This document shows positions 33,796 to 41,124 of a stretch of 64,000 nucleotides of DNA, piece by piece (position 1 is the first letter of the stretch; each line of letters begins with the position of its first letter). The notes beneath the pieces were generated by a model. It saw only the letters and a program-made list of their open reading frames with translations. It did not search any database and was not told the origin of the DNA. The stretch lies in assembly GCF_023897065.1 (NCBI RefSeq), contig NZ_JAMHIV010000033.1, forward strand, positions 54,270 through 118,269, read 5' to 3'. Position numbers and translations under genes: made by a program. Source of the DNA: Crossiella sp. SN42 (GTDB lineage Bacteria; Actinomycetota; Actinomycetes; Mycobacteriales; Pseudonocardiaceae).

Positions 33796-34190
33796 ATGAC
33801 AGACCCGACGAACCCGCCGGTCACGGACATGTGTGGGATCTACTTCGACCTCGAGTCCTGGGAGAGCTACCTGCGTGCCTTCGCCGCCCCGCTGGCGCGG
33901 CACGCCGGCATCGAACCGGCGCGGTACCGGACGGCAACGCCAGCCGGCTGCTCGGAGGGCACACGTGAGCCGGGCCGTCATCGTGGACGCCGTCCGGCCG
34001 GGGCAAGCCGGACGGGGAGCGGCACGAGTCCATCCGGCCACGGCCGCCCGGTGGTGGACATCGGTGCCGGAACTGGCCGCCAAGGCTGCGGCCACCGGGA
34101 CCGCAGCCACGCGGGCCACGCCGACATCCTGCGCGAGCGGATCGACGGAGCAGTCGGCAGGTGAGCGGGGGCAGAGCCGGCGGAACCGAT
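33796..34190 (+). pseudogene. Patchwork of gene remnants, including a thiolase start
   Basis: An open frame starts MTDPTNPPVTDMCGIYFDLESWESYL at 33796. Near 33930-33967, another frame ends DGNASRLLGGHT, and its stop overlaps a GTG that opens SRAVIVDAVR, the classic beginning of a thiolase in an ATGA-type coupling. The thiolase does not continue in frame. Further on, a frame reads PVVDIGAGTG, like a methyltransferase motif I. These pieces look like the debris of a fatty-acid type operon. No intact gene is here, and limits are approximate. Confidence 0.5.
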
Positions 34191-34212
34191 GCCGCGCGGC
34201 GATCCACCGGCA

Positions 34213-35283
34213 TCAGCTCTGGAGCAGGTCGTCCAGCCGGGCGGCCCGAGCGGCGAGGTCGGCGATCGGGAGCGGTTCGGCGATGTCGGCGGCGATGTCG
34301 GCGACCGCCTCCTGGCAGGTCGGGGTGAAGTGCACGGTGCCGTCGTCGTCGATGTGGTCGATGCCGTCGCCGGTGCTCATCCGCTGGTTGAACGCAATCG
34401 CATCCTCGGCTGTGACGCCTTCCGGGAGGTCGAGCGAGACGGCCTGGTCGTGGATGCGCACCGGGTATCCGCCGGGCAGGCCGTGCGGGGCAGGCGCGGA
34501 CCAGCGCAGCGGCGGCGCGTCGGGCAGCAGCGCGGTGAGCACGGGTAGTGCGGCCGCGGCCGTGACGTGGTTGTAGCGCGGTCCGGGGGCCAACCCAGGG
34601 GCCTGGTAGGCGAGATCGTCATCTCGATGTCCTGGCTCGTCGAGGTAGATCCGGCAACGGCGGGCGGGATCCGCGGGAGGGTCGGCCCGCATCACGTCGA
34701 ACACCTGTGCGTGGTGACCGACCACCCGGATCAGCGGCGTGTTCGCGGCGTCCGGATGGGCGGCCCGCCACGCGGCTCTGGCACGCAGCAGAACCACGCC
34801 CGCGTTGCCCAGGCCGATCGTGGGTGCGAGGTCCAGCGCGGCCAGAATCGGGCCGGTCACGTCGGGCAGGGACAGGTTGGCGATGGGCCCCGGGAACCCA
34901 GCCTCCCGCGCGGCACGCATGACGGCGTGTGGCACCGCGAGTTGGTAGGGCAGACGCAGCGCGATACCGGCGGCCGCCACCGCCCGGGCAACCGGGTCGT
35001 CCCGGCCCACCAGCTCCCACGGACTGCGCCGGGAGGCGCACTGCACAACCAGGTCGGGCCGGGAAGTGGCCAGCAGCGACGCGACGTCCTCGACCCGGAG
35101 GGCATCAAGCCGGACCGGCTCCACCAGGCAGTCGTGGCTGCTGAGCACGGTGGTCACCGCGTCTGCCACCTGCGGGCCGGATCGACCGGCCAGCAGCAGC
35201 CTGCGCACTCCGGGGTGGGCGGCGAGTCCGGCCGCGAGCCGCTCACCCAGATCACCTGCTCCGATCACCAACACCGTGCTCAC
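34213..35283 (-). CDS. NAD(P)-binding saccharopine-dehydrogenase-like protein
   Basis: A 356-residue protein with an N-terminal Rossmann fold (TVLVIGAGDLGERLAAGLAAHPGVRRLLLAGRS) and a following RPDLVVQCASRRSPWEL. The pattern is like saccharopine dehydrogenase or NAD-dependent epimerase relatives, without their catalytic signatures. The C-terminal half (FNQRMSTGDGIDHIDDDGTVHFTPTCQEA) is distinctive, but I do not recognise it. GGGAGG precedes the GTG at 35283 at good spacing. It lies downstream of the amidohydrolase gene on the same strand with an 86-base gap, so the two may be coexpressed. Confidence 0.7.
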   Translation of the reverse strand: MSTVLVIGAGDLGERLAAGLAAHPGVRRLLLAGRSGPQVADAVTTVLSSHDCLVEPVRLDALRVEDVASLLATSRPDLVVQCASRRSPWELVGRDDPVARAVAAAGIALRLPYQLAVPHAVMRAAREAGFPGPIANLSLPDVTGPILAALDLAPTIGLGNAGVVLLRARAAWRAAHPDAANTPLIRVVGHHAQVFDVMRADPPADPARRCRIYLDEPGHRDDDLAYQAPGLAPGPRYNHVTAAAALPVLTALLPDAPPLRWSAPAPHGLPGGYPVRIHDQAVSLDLPEGVTAEDAIAFNQRMSTGDGIDHIDDDGTVHFTPTCQEAVADIAADIAEPLPIADLAARAARLDDLLQS

Positions 35284-35369
35284 TCGTCAGCCTCCCGTCG
35301 GACCGGTGCGAACTGCCGGCCGGGCCCGACGAATCCCGGCGAGCACGGCGACAGTTGTTGCTGCTGCTT

Positions 35370-36695
35370 TTAGGGGACCCGGCCAGCAGCCCAGACGCGC
35401 GTGGCGGCGACTTCGGCGTCGCGGATGAGCTCGGAGGTGTCGGCATACGCGAGTCGGCGGTCGGCGACCAAGAGAGCACCGTCGACCATGACGTGGGTGA
35501 CGTCCCGGCCGCTGGCGTTGTAGACCAGGACACCGAATGGGTCGTCCAGCGGTGCCAGGTGCGGCTGGTCGATGTCGACAAGAATCAGGTCGGCCCTCTT
35601 ACCCGGCTCGAGTGATCCGACGCGGTCTGCCAGGCCGAGAGCATCGGCGCTTCCTGAGGTAAAACGCCGCAGCGCTTCGCGGGCACTCAGGGCGAGAGGG
35701 TCGTTGGTTTGCAGCCGCAGGCCTACAATCCCGGCGCGCATCGCGTCCCAGGGATCCATGGTGACCCAGTCCGTGCCCCAGCCGACGCGGAGCCCGGCGG
35801 CATAAACCTCACTCATAGGACCGAGCATTCCAGACGACTTTATGACATTTCCCGGGCAATGGGCGGCCGGTGTTTCAGTGCGCCGCAATATCTCGATGTC
35901 GCCGGTGTCGGCGTACAGCAGGTGGACGGCAACCGTCGACTGGCCGAGAACGCCGTTGTCTTCGAGGAATCGCACCGAGCTCTGGCCGTAGCGGTCACGC
36001 AGGTATTCGTGTTCCGACCGGCCCTGCGCGACGTGGGTGTGGATACCGGCACCTCGCGCCCTCGCCTCGGTGACAATTTTTCGATGCAGGCCCGGAGAGC
36101 AGGTGTCGGCGGCGTGCGCACCGAACCTGACCTCAATCCGGCCGTCGGCGGCGCCGTTCCACTTCTCGTACAGCTCGACGTTCTGGCCGAGCTTGCGCAC
36201 GCCTCTGTCCGGTGAATAGTCCCGCCGGCCTCGCCCGATACCGGGCAGGTCGACGTCGTAGGTCTTGTGGGCGATCTGCGCCCGGATGCCGGCTTCGGCC
36301 GCCGCGCGGGCCGTTTCAGCGGCGTGATGGAACATATCGTTCATCGTCGTGCAGCCGGACAGCAGCAATTCGGCGATCCCCAGTCGACTGAGCACGTGGA
36401 TGGCGTCGGCATCCATGTGTTGCTCCATCGGCATCGCGTAACCGTAGAAATTGTTGGGCCGGTCCTCCAGCTGCCCGCGGAAGATCGCGCCGGCGACATG
36501 CGTGTGCGCGTTCACGATCCCGGGCAGCAGAACGTGCCGGGGAAACCGCCGGATCTCGTCCCCGGTGACATCGCCGGCCGGACCCACTTCGACGATCTGG
36601 TTTCCCTCGATCGCCACCGCGCCATTCCGGATCACGTCGAGTTTCGCGTCCATCGGCAACACCCAACCGGCCTCCAGCACGAGCCGCTTCTCCAT
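35370..36695 (-). CDS. Amidohydrolase (metal-dependent deaminase type)
   Basis: A 441-residue TIM-barrel amidohydrolase. The metal-binding HxH is in LLPGIVNAHTHVAG, further ligands are in GAGIHTHVAQG and in AVHLLYADTG, and the conserved aspartate is in VGWGTDWVTMDPWD. The SLEPGKRADLILVDIDQPH segment is the usual composite-barrel end. The nearest relatives are chlorohydrolases and guanine/cytosine-like deaminases of the TrzN/SsnA group. No signal peptide. The ATG at 36695 follows AAAGGA at a good distance. Neighbours on the same strand are an EamA exporter upstream and an NAD-binding protein downstream, which might form a small catabolic unit. Confidence 0.85.
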   Translation of the reverse strand: MEKRLVLEAGWVLPMDAKLDVIRNGAVAIEGNQIVEVGPAGDVTGDEIRRFPRHVLLPGIVNAHTHVAGAIFRGQLEDRPNNFYGYAMPMEQHMDADAIHVLSRLGIAELLLSGCTTMNDMFHHAAETARAAAEAGIRAQIAHKTYDVDLPGIGRGRRDYSPDRGVRKLGQNVELYEKWNGAADGRIEVRFGAHAADTCSPGLHRKIVTEARARGAGIHTHVAQGRSEHEYLRDRYGQSSVRFLEDNGVLGQSTVAVHLLYADTGDIEILRRTETPAAHCPGNVIKSSGMLGPMSEVYAAGLRVGWGTDWVTMDPWDAMRAGIVGLRLQTNDPLALSAREALRRFTSGSADALGLADRVGSLEPGKRADLILVDIDQPHLAPLDDPFGVLVYNASGRDVTHVMVDGALLVADRRLAYADTSELIRDAEVAATRVWAAGRVP

Positions 36696-36760
36696 CGGAA
36701 TCCTTTCGTCGCGGTACGTTCTTCGAAAACCGCCGGCATTGAGCGTACCGACGTACCTGA

Positions 36761-37756
36761 CTATGTCGTCTCGCGATGGCTGGACACACCCTCGCCCGCC
36801 GATGCGAGCGCGATCGCGATCTGTGCCAGTGCGACGCCGGCGAGCATCACCACGCCACCCACGAGCTGAACGCCGGTCGGCGCCTCCCCGAGGGCCACGT
36901 AGGCGGCCGCGGCGCCCACGACGACCTCCAGGGTCAGCACCAGGCTGGCCGTGGTCGGGGCGAGCCATCGCTGGGCGGCGATCGCGAGCAGCGCGCCGGC
37001 AGCGGTTCCGACGAGTCCGACCCACAGCACCAGCAGCGTCATCGGCACCCTGGTCCCGTTCAGGTCGACCTCGCGCGCCAGCTCGGCCAGCGGGAACGGC
37101 GCGACGGATCCGGTCAGCGCCAGCACGCCGGCGCTGACCATCGCCCCCCACGCCGCCAGCACCAGCGGGTCATGTCGGCGAAGGCCCTGCTCGGCCAGCA
37201 CGAAGCGAGCTGCCATCGTGGCCGCCGCGAGCACCCCCAGCCCGAAGCCGACCCCATCCAGCGCGTTCCCCTCCCACACCCGGCCGACCAGGCTGAGGCC
37301 GGCCAGGGTGCCCGCGATGCCGAGCCACACCAGGCCGGAGACGGCCTTGCGTTGCACGAACCGCACCCACAGTGCGACCAGGACCGGGGCCAAGTACTCC
37401 AGCAGCAGCGCCATCCCGACCGGGAGCCGGGACAGCGACATCGTGAACACCAGTTGGTTGACGGCCAGGCTGACCACGCCGTACGCGCCGACCAGCCACC
37501 AGTGGCGCCGGGCCACCCTCATACGGCCTCGGCGCAGCACCAAGGCGACGGCCATCAGGACGACAGCACTGACGATCGTGCGGGCCTGGACCACGTTCAC
37601 CGCCGACAGCTCTGTCGAGGCCAACGCCTTCAACGCCGGTGCTCCGCTGCCCATCGCCAACGCGGCGCCCAGGGCCAGCGAAACGCCCGGCACCAGACGT
37701 GCCCTGGGGCTCGTCGGCACCCCGATGTCCCTGGCCGGCACTACTGCGTTCGTCAT
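36761..37756 (-). CDS. EamA-family (RhtA-like) exporter
   Basis: A 331-residue membrane protein with about ten helices in two EamA repeats. The pairs PVGMALLLEYLAPVLVALWVRFVQRK and PTTASLVLTLEVVVGAAAAYVALGEAPTGVQLVGG are the conserved ends of each repeat. RhtA-type members export threonine, homoserine or other small amines. It is divergent from an Lrp/AsnC regulator over only 70 bases, an arrangement that usually means that the regulator controls the exporter in response to an amino acid. A direct repeat of ATTTTGCA lies in that gap. Confidence 0.85.
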   Translation of the reverse strand: MTNAVVPARDIGVPTSPRARLVPGVSLALGAALAMGSGAPALKALASTELSAVNVVQARTIVSAVVLMAVALVLRRGRMRVARRHWWLVGAYGVVSLAVNQLVFTMSLSRLPVGMALLLEYLAPVLVALWVRFVQRKAVSGLVWLGIAGTLAGLSLVGRVWEGNALDGVGFGLGVLAAATMAARFVLAEQGLRRHDPLVLAAWGAMVSAGVLALTGSVAPFPLAELAREVDLNGTRVPMTLLVLWVGLVGTAAGALLAIAAQRWLAPTTASLVLTLEVVVGAAAAYVALGEAPTGVQLVGGVVMLAGVALAQIAIALASAGEGVSSHRETT

Positions 37757-37798
37757 GGTGCTCGACGCTATTCGGGAGCGTGATCATCGCGATTGACG

Positions 37799-37827
37799 AT
37801 TTTGCAGTCAGACGCAACAATTTTGCA
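37799..37827. promoter_or_regulatory. Repeated ATTTTGCA, candidate Lrp-type site
   Basis: ATTTTGCA occurs at 37799-37806 and at 37820-37827, 21 bases apart (two DNA turns), in the short gap between the EamA and Lrp genes. The second copy touches the Lrp start codon. Lrp-family proteins bind such helically phased repeats, so autoregulation is plausible. Confidence 0.55.
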
Positions 37828-38312
37828 TGGATGAGATCGATGTACGGCTCCTCGACCTGCTCCAGCAACAAGCCGACCGGACGTTGCGGGACCTGGGCGA
37901 CCAGGTCGGGTTGACGCCGAGCGCGGTGCAACGGCGGATCGCCAGGTACAAGAAGCGCCACCTCATCCGGACCGTGAGCATCCTCGAGCCCGACCACTCC
38001 CACGAGATCGTCCGGTCCATCGTCCTCATCACACTGGTGACCGAGTCGCGCGAGCACCACCGCGCCTTCAAGGAACGCGTCACCAAGCGCGGCGAGGTCC
38101 AGCAGTGCTACGCCGTCGCCGGGCGCTGGGACTACGTCGCCGTCCTCGCGGCGCCCTCCGTCAACGCCTGCAAGAACATCGCCGACGAACTGTTCAAGGA
38201 CGATGACAACATCCGCCGATACGAGACGCTCATCGTCTTCGACACCGCCAAGTTCACCACCGCCACACCCGCGACCATGCTCCAGTGGGGCCGCCGTGGT
38301 GGTAGCCGGTGA
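37827..38312 (+). CDS. Lrp/AsnC-family regulator
   Basis: A 161-residue regulator. The N-terminal helix-turn-helix is MDEIDVRLLDLLQQQADRTLRDLGDQVGLTPSAVQRRIARYKKRHLIRTVSILEP, and the C-terminal RAM ligand domain contains VQQCYAVAGRWDYVAVLAAPSV. It probably forms an octamer or dimers that sense an amino acid. It is transcribed away from the EamA exporter and most likely controls that gene and itself. The ATG at 37827 coincides with the end of a repeated operator-like element. Confidence 0.9.
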   Translation: MDEIDVRLLDLLQQQADRTLRDLGDQVGLTPSAVQRRIARYKKRHLIRTVSILEPDHSHEIVRSIVLITLVTESREHHRAFKERVTKRGEVQQCYAVAGRWDYVAVLAAPSVNACKNIADELFKDDDNIRRYETLIVFDTAKFTTATPATMLQWGRRGGSR

Positions 38313-38432
38313 TCGTCTGGCCTCACCGCACCGAGGTTCTCGGTGCTGGTCGAGCGCCCTGACATCGCGATCCGGGGTGCTGGCGTGCGTGGTGGCCACG
38401 TGGGTGGGTGGGTCTCGCCTGGATAGGGTGCG

Positions 38433-39137
38433 GTGGTGCTGGGAGTGGTTGAGCGCCTGTGGCGTTACCCGATCAAGTCCACTGGCGGGGAGCGGCTGGA
38501 TCAGGTGGCGGTCGAGTCGCGAGGTTTGGCGGGTGATCGGCTGTGGGCGGTGCGAGACGCCGCCGGCAAGTTCGGGTCCGGGAAGAACACCCGCCGGTTC
38601 CGTCGTATGCCAGGGCTGCTTCGGCTTGGTTCCCGATATCCGAACGGGCTCGGTGAGCCGCAACTGCTTGACACGGCTGGACAGCCGGTGGCCGACAGCG
38701 ATGCGTATCTGCGGGCCTATCTTCGCCGTGACGATGTGGCGTTGGCACCCGAGGGCGAGGTGTCGCACTTCGATCAGTTGCCGCTGAGCGTGCTGACCAC
38801 GGCGACCCTTGACTGGATCCGGCGGGCCCTGCCTGGCGTACCTGTCGACGAGCGCCGGTTCCGGCCGAACATCCTGGTGCGCACTCCGCCGGATACCGTG
38901 CCCTTCGTCGAGGACGACTGGCTCGGCAAGACCGCTGTGATCGGCGAAGGAGCACGGATCGAGTTCGTCCGTTCCAGCGAACGCTGTGTCATGGTCAACG
39001 AGGCCCAGCCTGACCTGCCGCATTCCTCCCTGGTGCTCAAGAAAATCGCCGCCGCGCATGACAATCGTCTCGACGCGCTGGCCCGCGTCCTCACCCCAGG
39101 GCACATCGCCGTGGGCGATCCCCTCATGCTTGCCTAG
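38433..39137 (+). CDS. MOSC-domain protein
   Basis: A 234-residue protein. The N-terminal MOSC beta-barrel is marked by VERLWRYPIKSTGGERLDQVAVESRGLAGDRLWAVRD. The main MOSC core reads DERRFRPNILVRTPP, followed by RCVMVNEAQPDLPHSSLVLKKI and PGHIAVGDPLML. These proteins bind the molybdenum cofactor or carry sulfur for metal-sulfur sites, as in mARC-like and YiiM-like enzymes. The exact partner is unknown. The GTG at 38433 starts the domain directly. Neighbours give no functional hint. Confidence 0.85.
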   Translation: MVLGVVERLWRYPIKSTGGERLDQVAVESRGLAGDRLWAVRDAAGKFGSGKNTRRFRRMPGLLRLGSRYPNGLGEPQLLDTAGQPVADSDAYLRAYLRRDDVALAPEGEVSHFDQLPLSVLTTATLDWIRRALPGVPVDERRFRPNILVRTPPDTVPFVEDDWLGKTAVIGEGARIEFVRSSERCVMVNEAQPDLPHSSLVLKKIAAAHDNRLDALARVLTPGHIAVGDPLMLA

Positions 39138-39254
39138 CGCGGTGTGCTCGCTCACTCCACTGCGCACATTGAGGCCGGGTCTTGAAAAACGATCACGGTG
39201 GTGCGAGGAGGATCCCCGGGAGGCGGCAACCGCTGAGGTCTGGACGTATCCTGG

Positions 39255-39887
39255 TCAACCCGCGCGGGCGGCGCCCCTGAGGAAAAACGTGACGACCTTT
39301 TCCACGTACTCGGCCCGGTCGCCGCGCGAGGGCGGTTGTTCGATGCCCAGGAGCAGTCTTTCCCGGGGATCGAACAGGATCATGCCGCTGAACATGCGGG
39401 CTGCCTCGTGTGGGTCTGGGCATTCCAGCAGCCCGCGCTTGGCGGCGTCGCTGAGGATGGCGGCGACGGCGTCGTCGAAGTGGCTGATCCCCTCGTCGTA
39501 GACAAGTCGGCCCAGCTCGGGGAACCGGCCTGATTCGGCGAAGGTCAGGCGTTGCATCTTCAGGCCCTCGGCACTGGTGAGCACGTCGTAAAGCAGGGTG
39601 CCGGCGTGGGTGAGCACCTCTTTCAGATCGCGGCCGGTCAGGGGTGCGGCGGCGGCTTGGCGCAAGGGTTCGACAATGCGCCGCCGGAGGGAGTTGACCA
39701 GTTCGAGGAACAGGGCTTCCTTGTTCTCGAAGTGCCGGTACAGCGTTTCCAGGGAGCAGCCGGCCTCTTTGGCGATGGCTCGGATCGAGGTGCCCGCGTA
39801 GCCGCTGTCGAGCAGAACGGTCAGGGCCGCGGCCGCGATCTGTTCTCGGCGAATGGGGCCTCGGCGTTGCCGTTCCCGGGTTGTCAT
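39255..39887 (-). CDS. TetR-family regulator
   Basis: A 210-residue regulator with the DNA-binding domain RREQIAAAALTVLLDSGYAGTSIRAIAKEAGCSLETLYRHFENKEALFLELV and a helical ligand domain with the AefR-like ending SGMILFDPRERLLLG. It follows the FAD-monooxygenase gene on the same strand after four bases, so it probably belongs to the same transcript. Regulation of a flavin monooxygenase by a TetR partner is common in antibiotic inactivation or in steroid and aromatic breakdown, but the ligand is unknown. Confidence 0.85.
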   Translation of the reverse strand: MTTRERQRRGPIRREQIAAAALTVLLDSGYAGTSIRAIAKEAGCSLETLYRHFENKEALFLELVNSLRRRIVEPLRQAAAAPLTGRDLKEVLTHAGTLLYDVLTSAEGLKMQRLTFAESGRFPELGRLVYDEGISHFDDAVAAILSDAAKRGLLECPDPHEAARMFSGMILFDPRERLLLGIEQPPSRGDRAEYVEKVVTFFLRGAARAG

Positions 39888-39891
39888 CGGG

Positions 39892-41082
39892 TCAGCTTAC
39901 CGATCGGCCGACTGATGCCACGGCGTCGCTGAGGTCTTCATCGAGTTCGCGGACACCGTTCAGCGAAGCCCGCACCGCCTGGAATCCGTCCCGCCGGAGC
40001 AGGTTCTCGTAGTCGCCGATCGCGTGCTCCCAAGTCCGGCCGCCGGTGTGCACGGAATGAATCGCCTCGGCGAGCCTGCGCGCGTCCTGGAGCGCGGAGT
40101 TGGCCCCTGACGCCCTGGTGGGCAGCATCGCGTGGATGGCGTCGCCGAGCAGGGTGACCCGGCTCGGTGTCCAGGCGGGGACCTCGCGGGCGGTGCCCAT
40201 GGCCAGGCCGAAGAACTGGTCGGGGAATGCCTGGTCCAGCAGGATGCCGAACACGGGATGCGCGGTCGCGGTGACGGTCCTGAGGTGGTCGGCCAGGCTC
40301 GCCGATGACCGGCGGGTGAAGTCGTCGGCGAGGTCGCCGAGCTGGTGGCGGCGCAGCAACAGTCCCCACATGACGTAGTCGTGCTGGTCGCCCGGATCAA
40401 AACCGGGGAGGAGCCGGGCCGCGGCGGCAGCGGGTTGTTCGCCGAAACGGACCGCGCCGATGATGGCCTGCACGCCGCCGATCGCGGTCAGGGTGAAACT
40501 GCCTTCGATCCGGTCCATCAGACCGGTGGCGATCAGCTCGGGCGTGATCGGTGTCTTCGCCTGCACCAGTCGCAGTTCGCTGTCCTCGACCGCGGAGCCG
40601 ATTCCGTCCGCCCCGACAAGAAGGTCGGCTTCGGTCACCGTGCCGTCGGCGAACTGGGCGGTGACTCTGGCCGCGTGCTCGGTGTAGCCGGTCAACGCCG
40701 AACCGAATCGGATCGCCTCGGGCACGCCGTGGGCGAGCAGGCGTCGCACGATGCGGCGGCTTGCCGACGCGCCCGGCCGAATCGCGTCCGGCCTACCTTC
40801 TCGGCCGTTGGATTCGCGGCGTTTCACGATTTCGAGGTCGGTGTGGTCGAGGACGGTGACGTACTCGTCGGGCTGTCCGAGAGTCGCGTCCAGGAACTCG
40901 CTTTCGGGGGCGGACAGGCAGGCGTGCAATGCGCCGAGTCCGCGTTCGTCGAGGTGGATTCGCGCGCCCTGTGACCGTTGTTCCAGGGCCTCGTCACGTT
41001 CGTGGACGGATACCTCGATATCGGCGCGGAGCAGGAATCGGGCCAGGGCGAGGCCGCCGAGTCCCGCGCCGACGATGACGAG
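39892..41082 (-). pseudogene. FAD-dependent monooxygenase without a usable start
   Basis: The open frame up to 41082 reads LVIVGAGLGGLALARFLLRADIEVSVHERD, the FAD-binding start of a TetX/PHBH-type aromatic hydroxylase. Conserved motifs ADLLVGADGIGSAV and PSRVTLLGDAIHAMLPTRASGAN come later, and the protein ends at 39892 (~397 residues). A stop codon (TAG, 41083-41085) directly precedes this frame. The first ATG/GTG/TTG-type codon is the TTG at 40929, after the nucleotide-binding motif. The original start has been lost, or an error is present. The surviving part would not bind FAD normally if started at 40929. Confidence 0.7.
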
Positions 41083-41124
41083 CTAACCAGAACGGCCGAT
41101 TCGGATCAAGCGAGAGCCGAGGGG

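Noticed and set aside
31285..34164. A 959-codon open frame on the plus strand
   Set aside because: It is antisense to well-supported hydrolase and SDR genes, has no conserved motifs, and exists because high-GC codon bias keeps the opposite strand open. Only its last part (from 33796) is considered, as a remnant.
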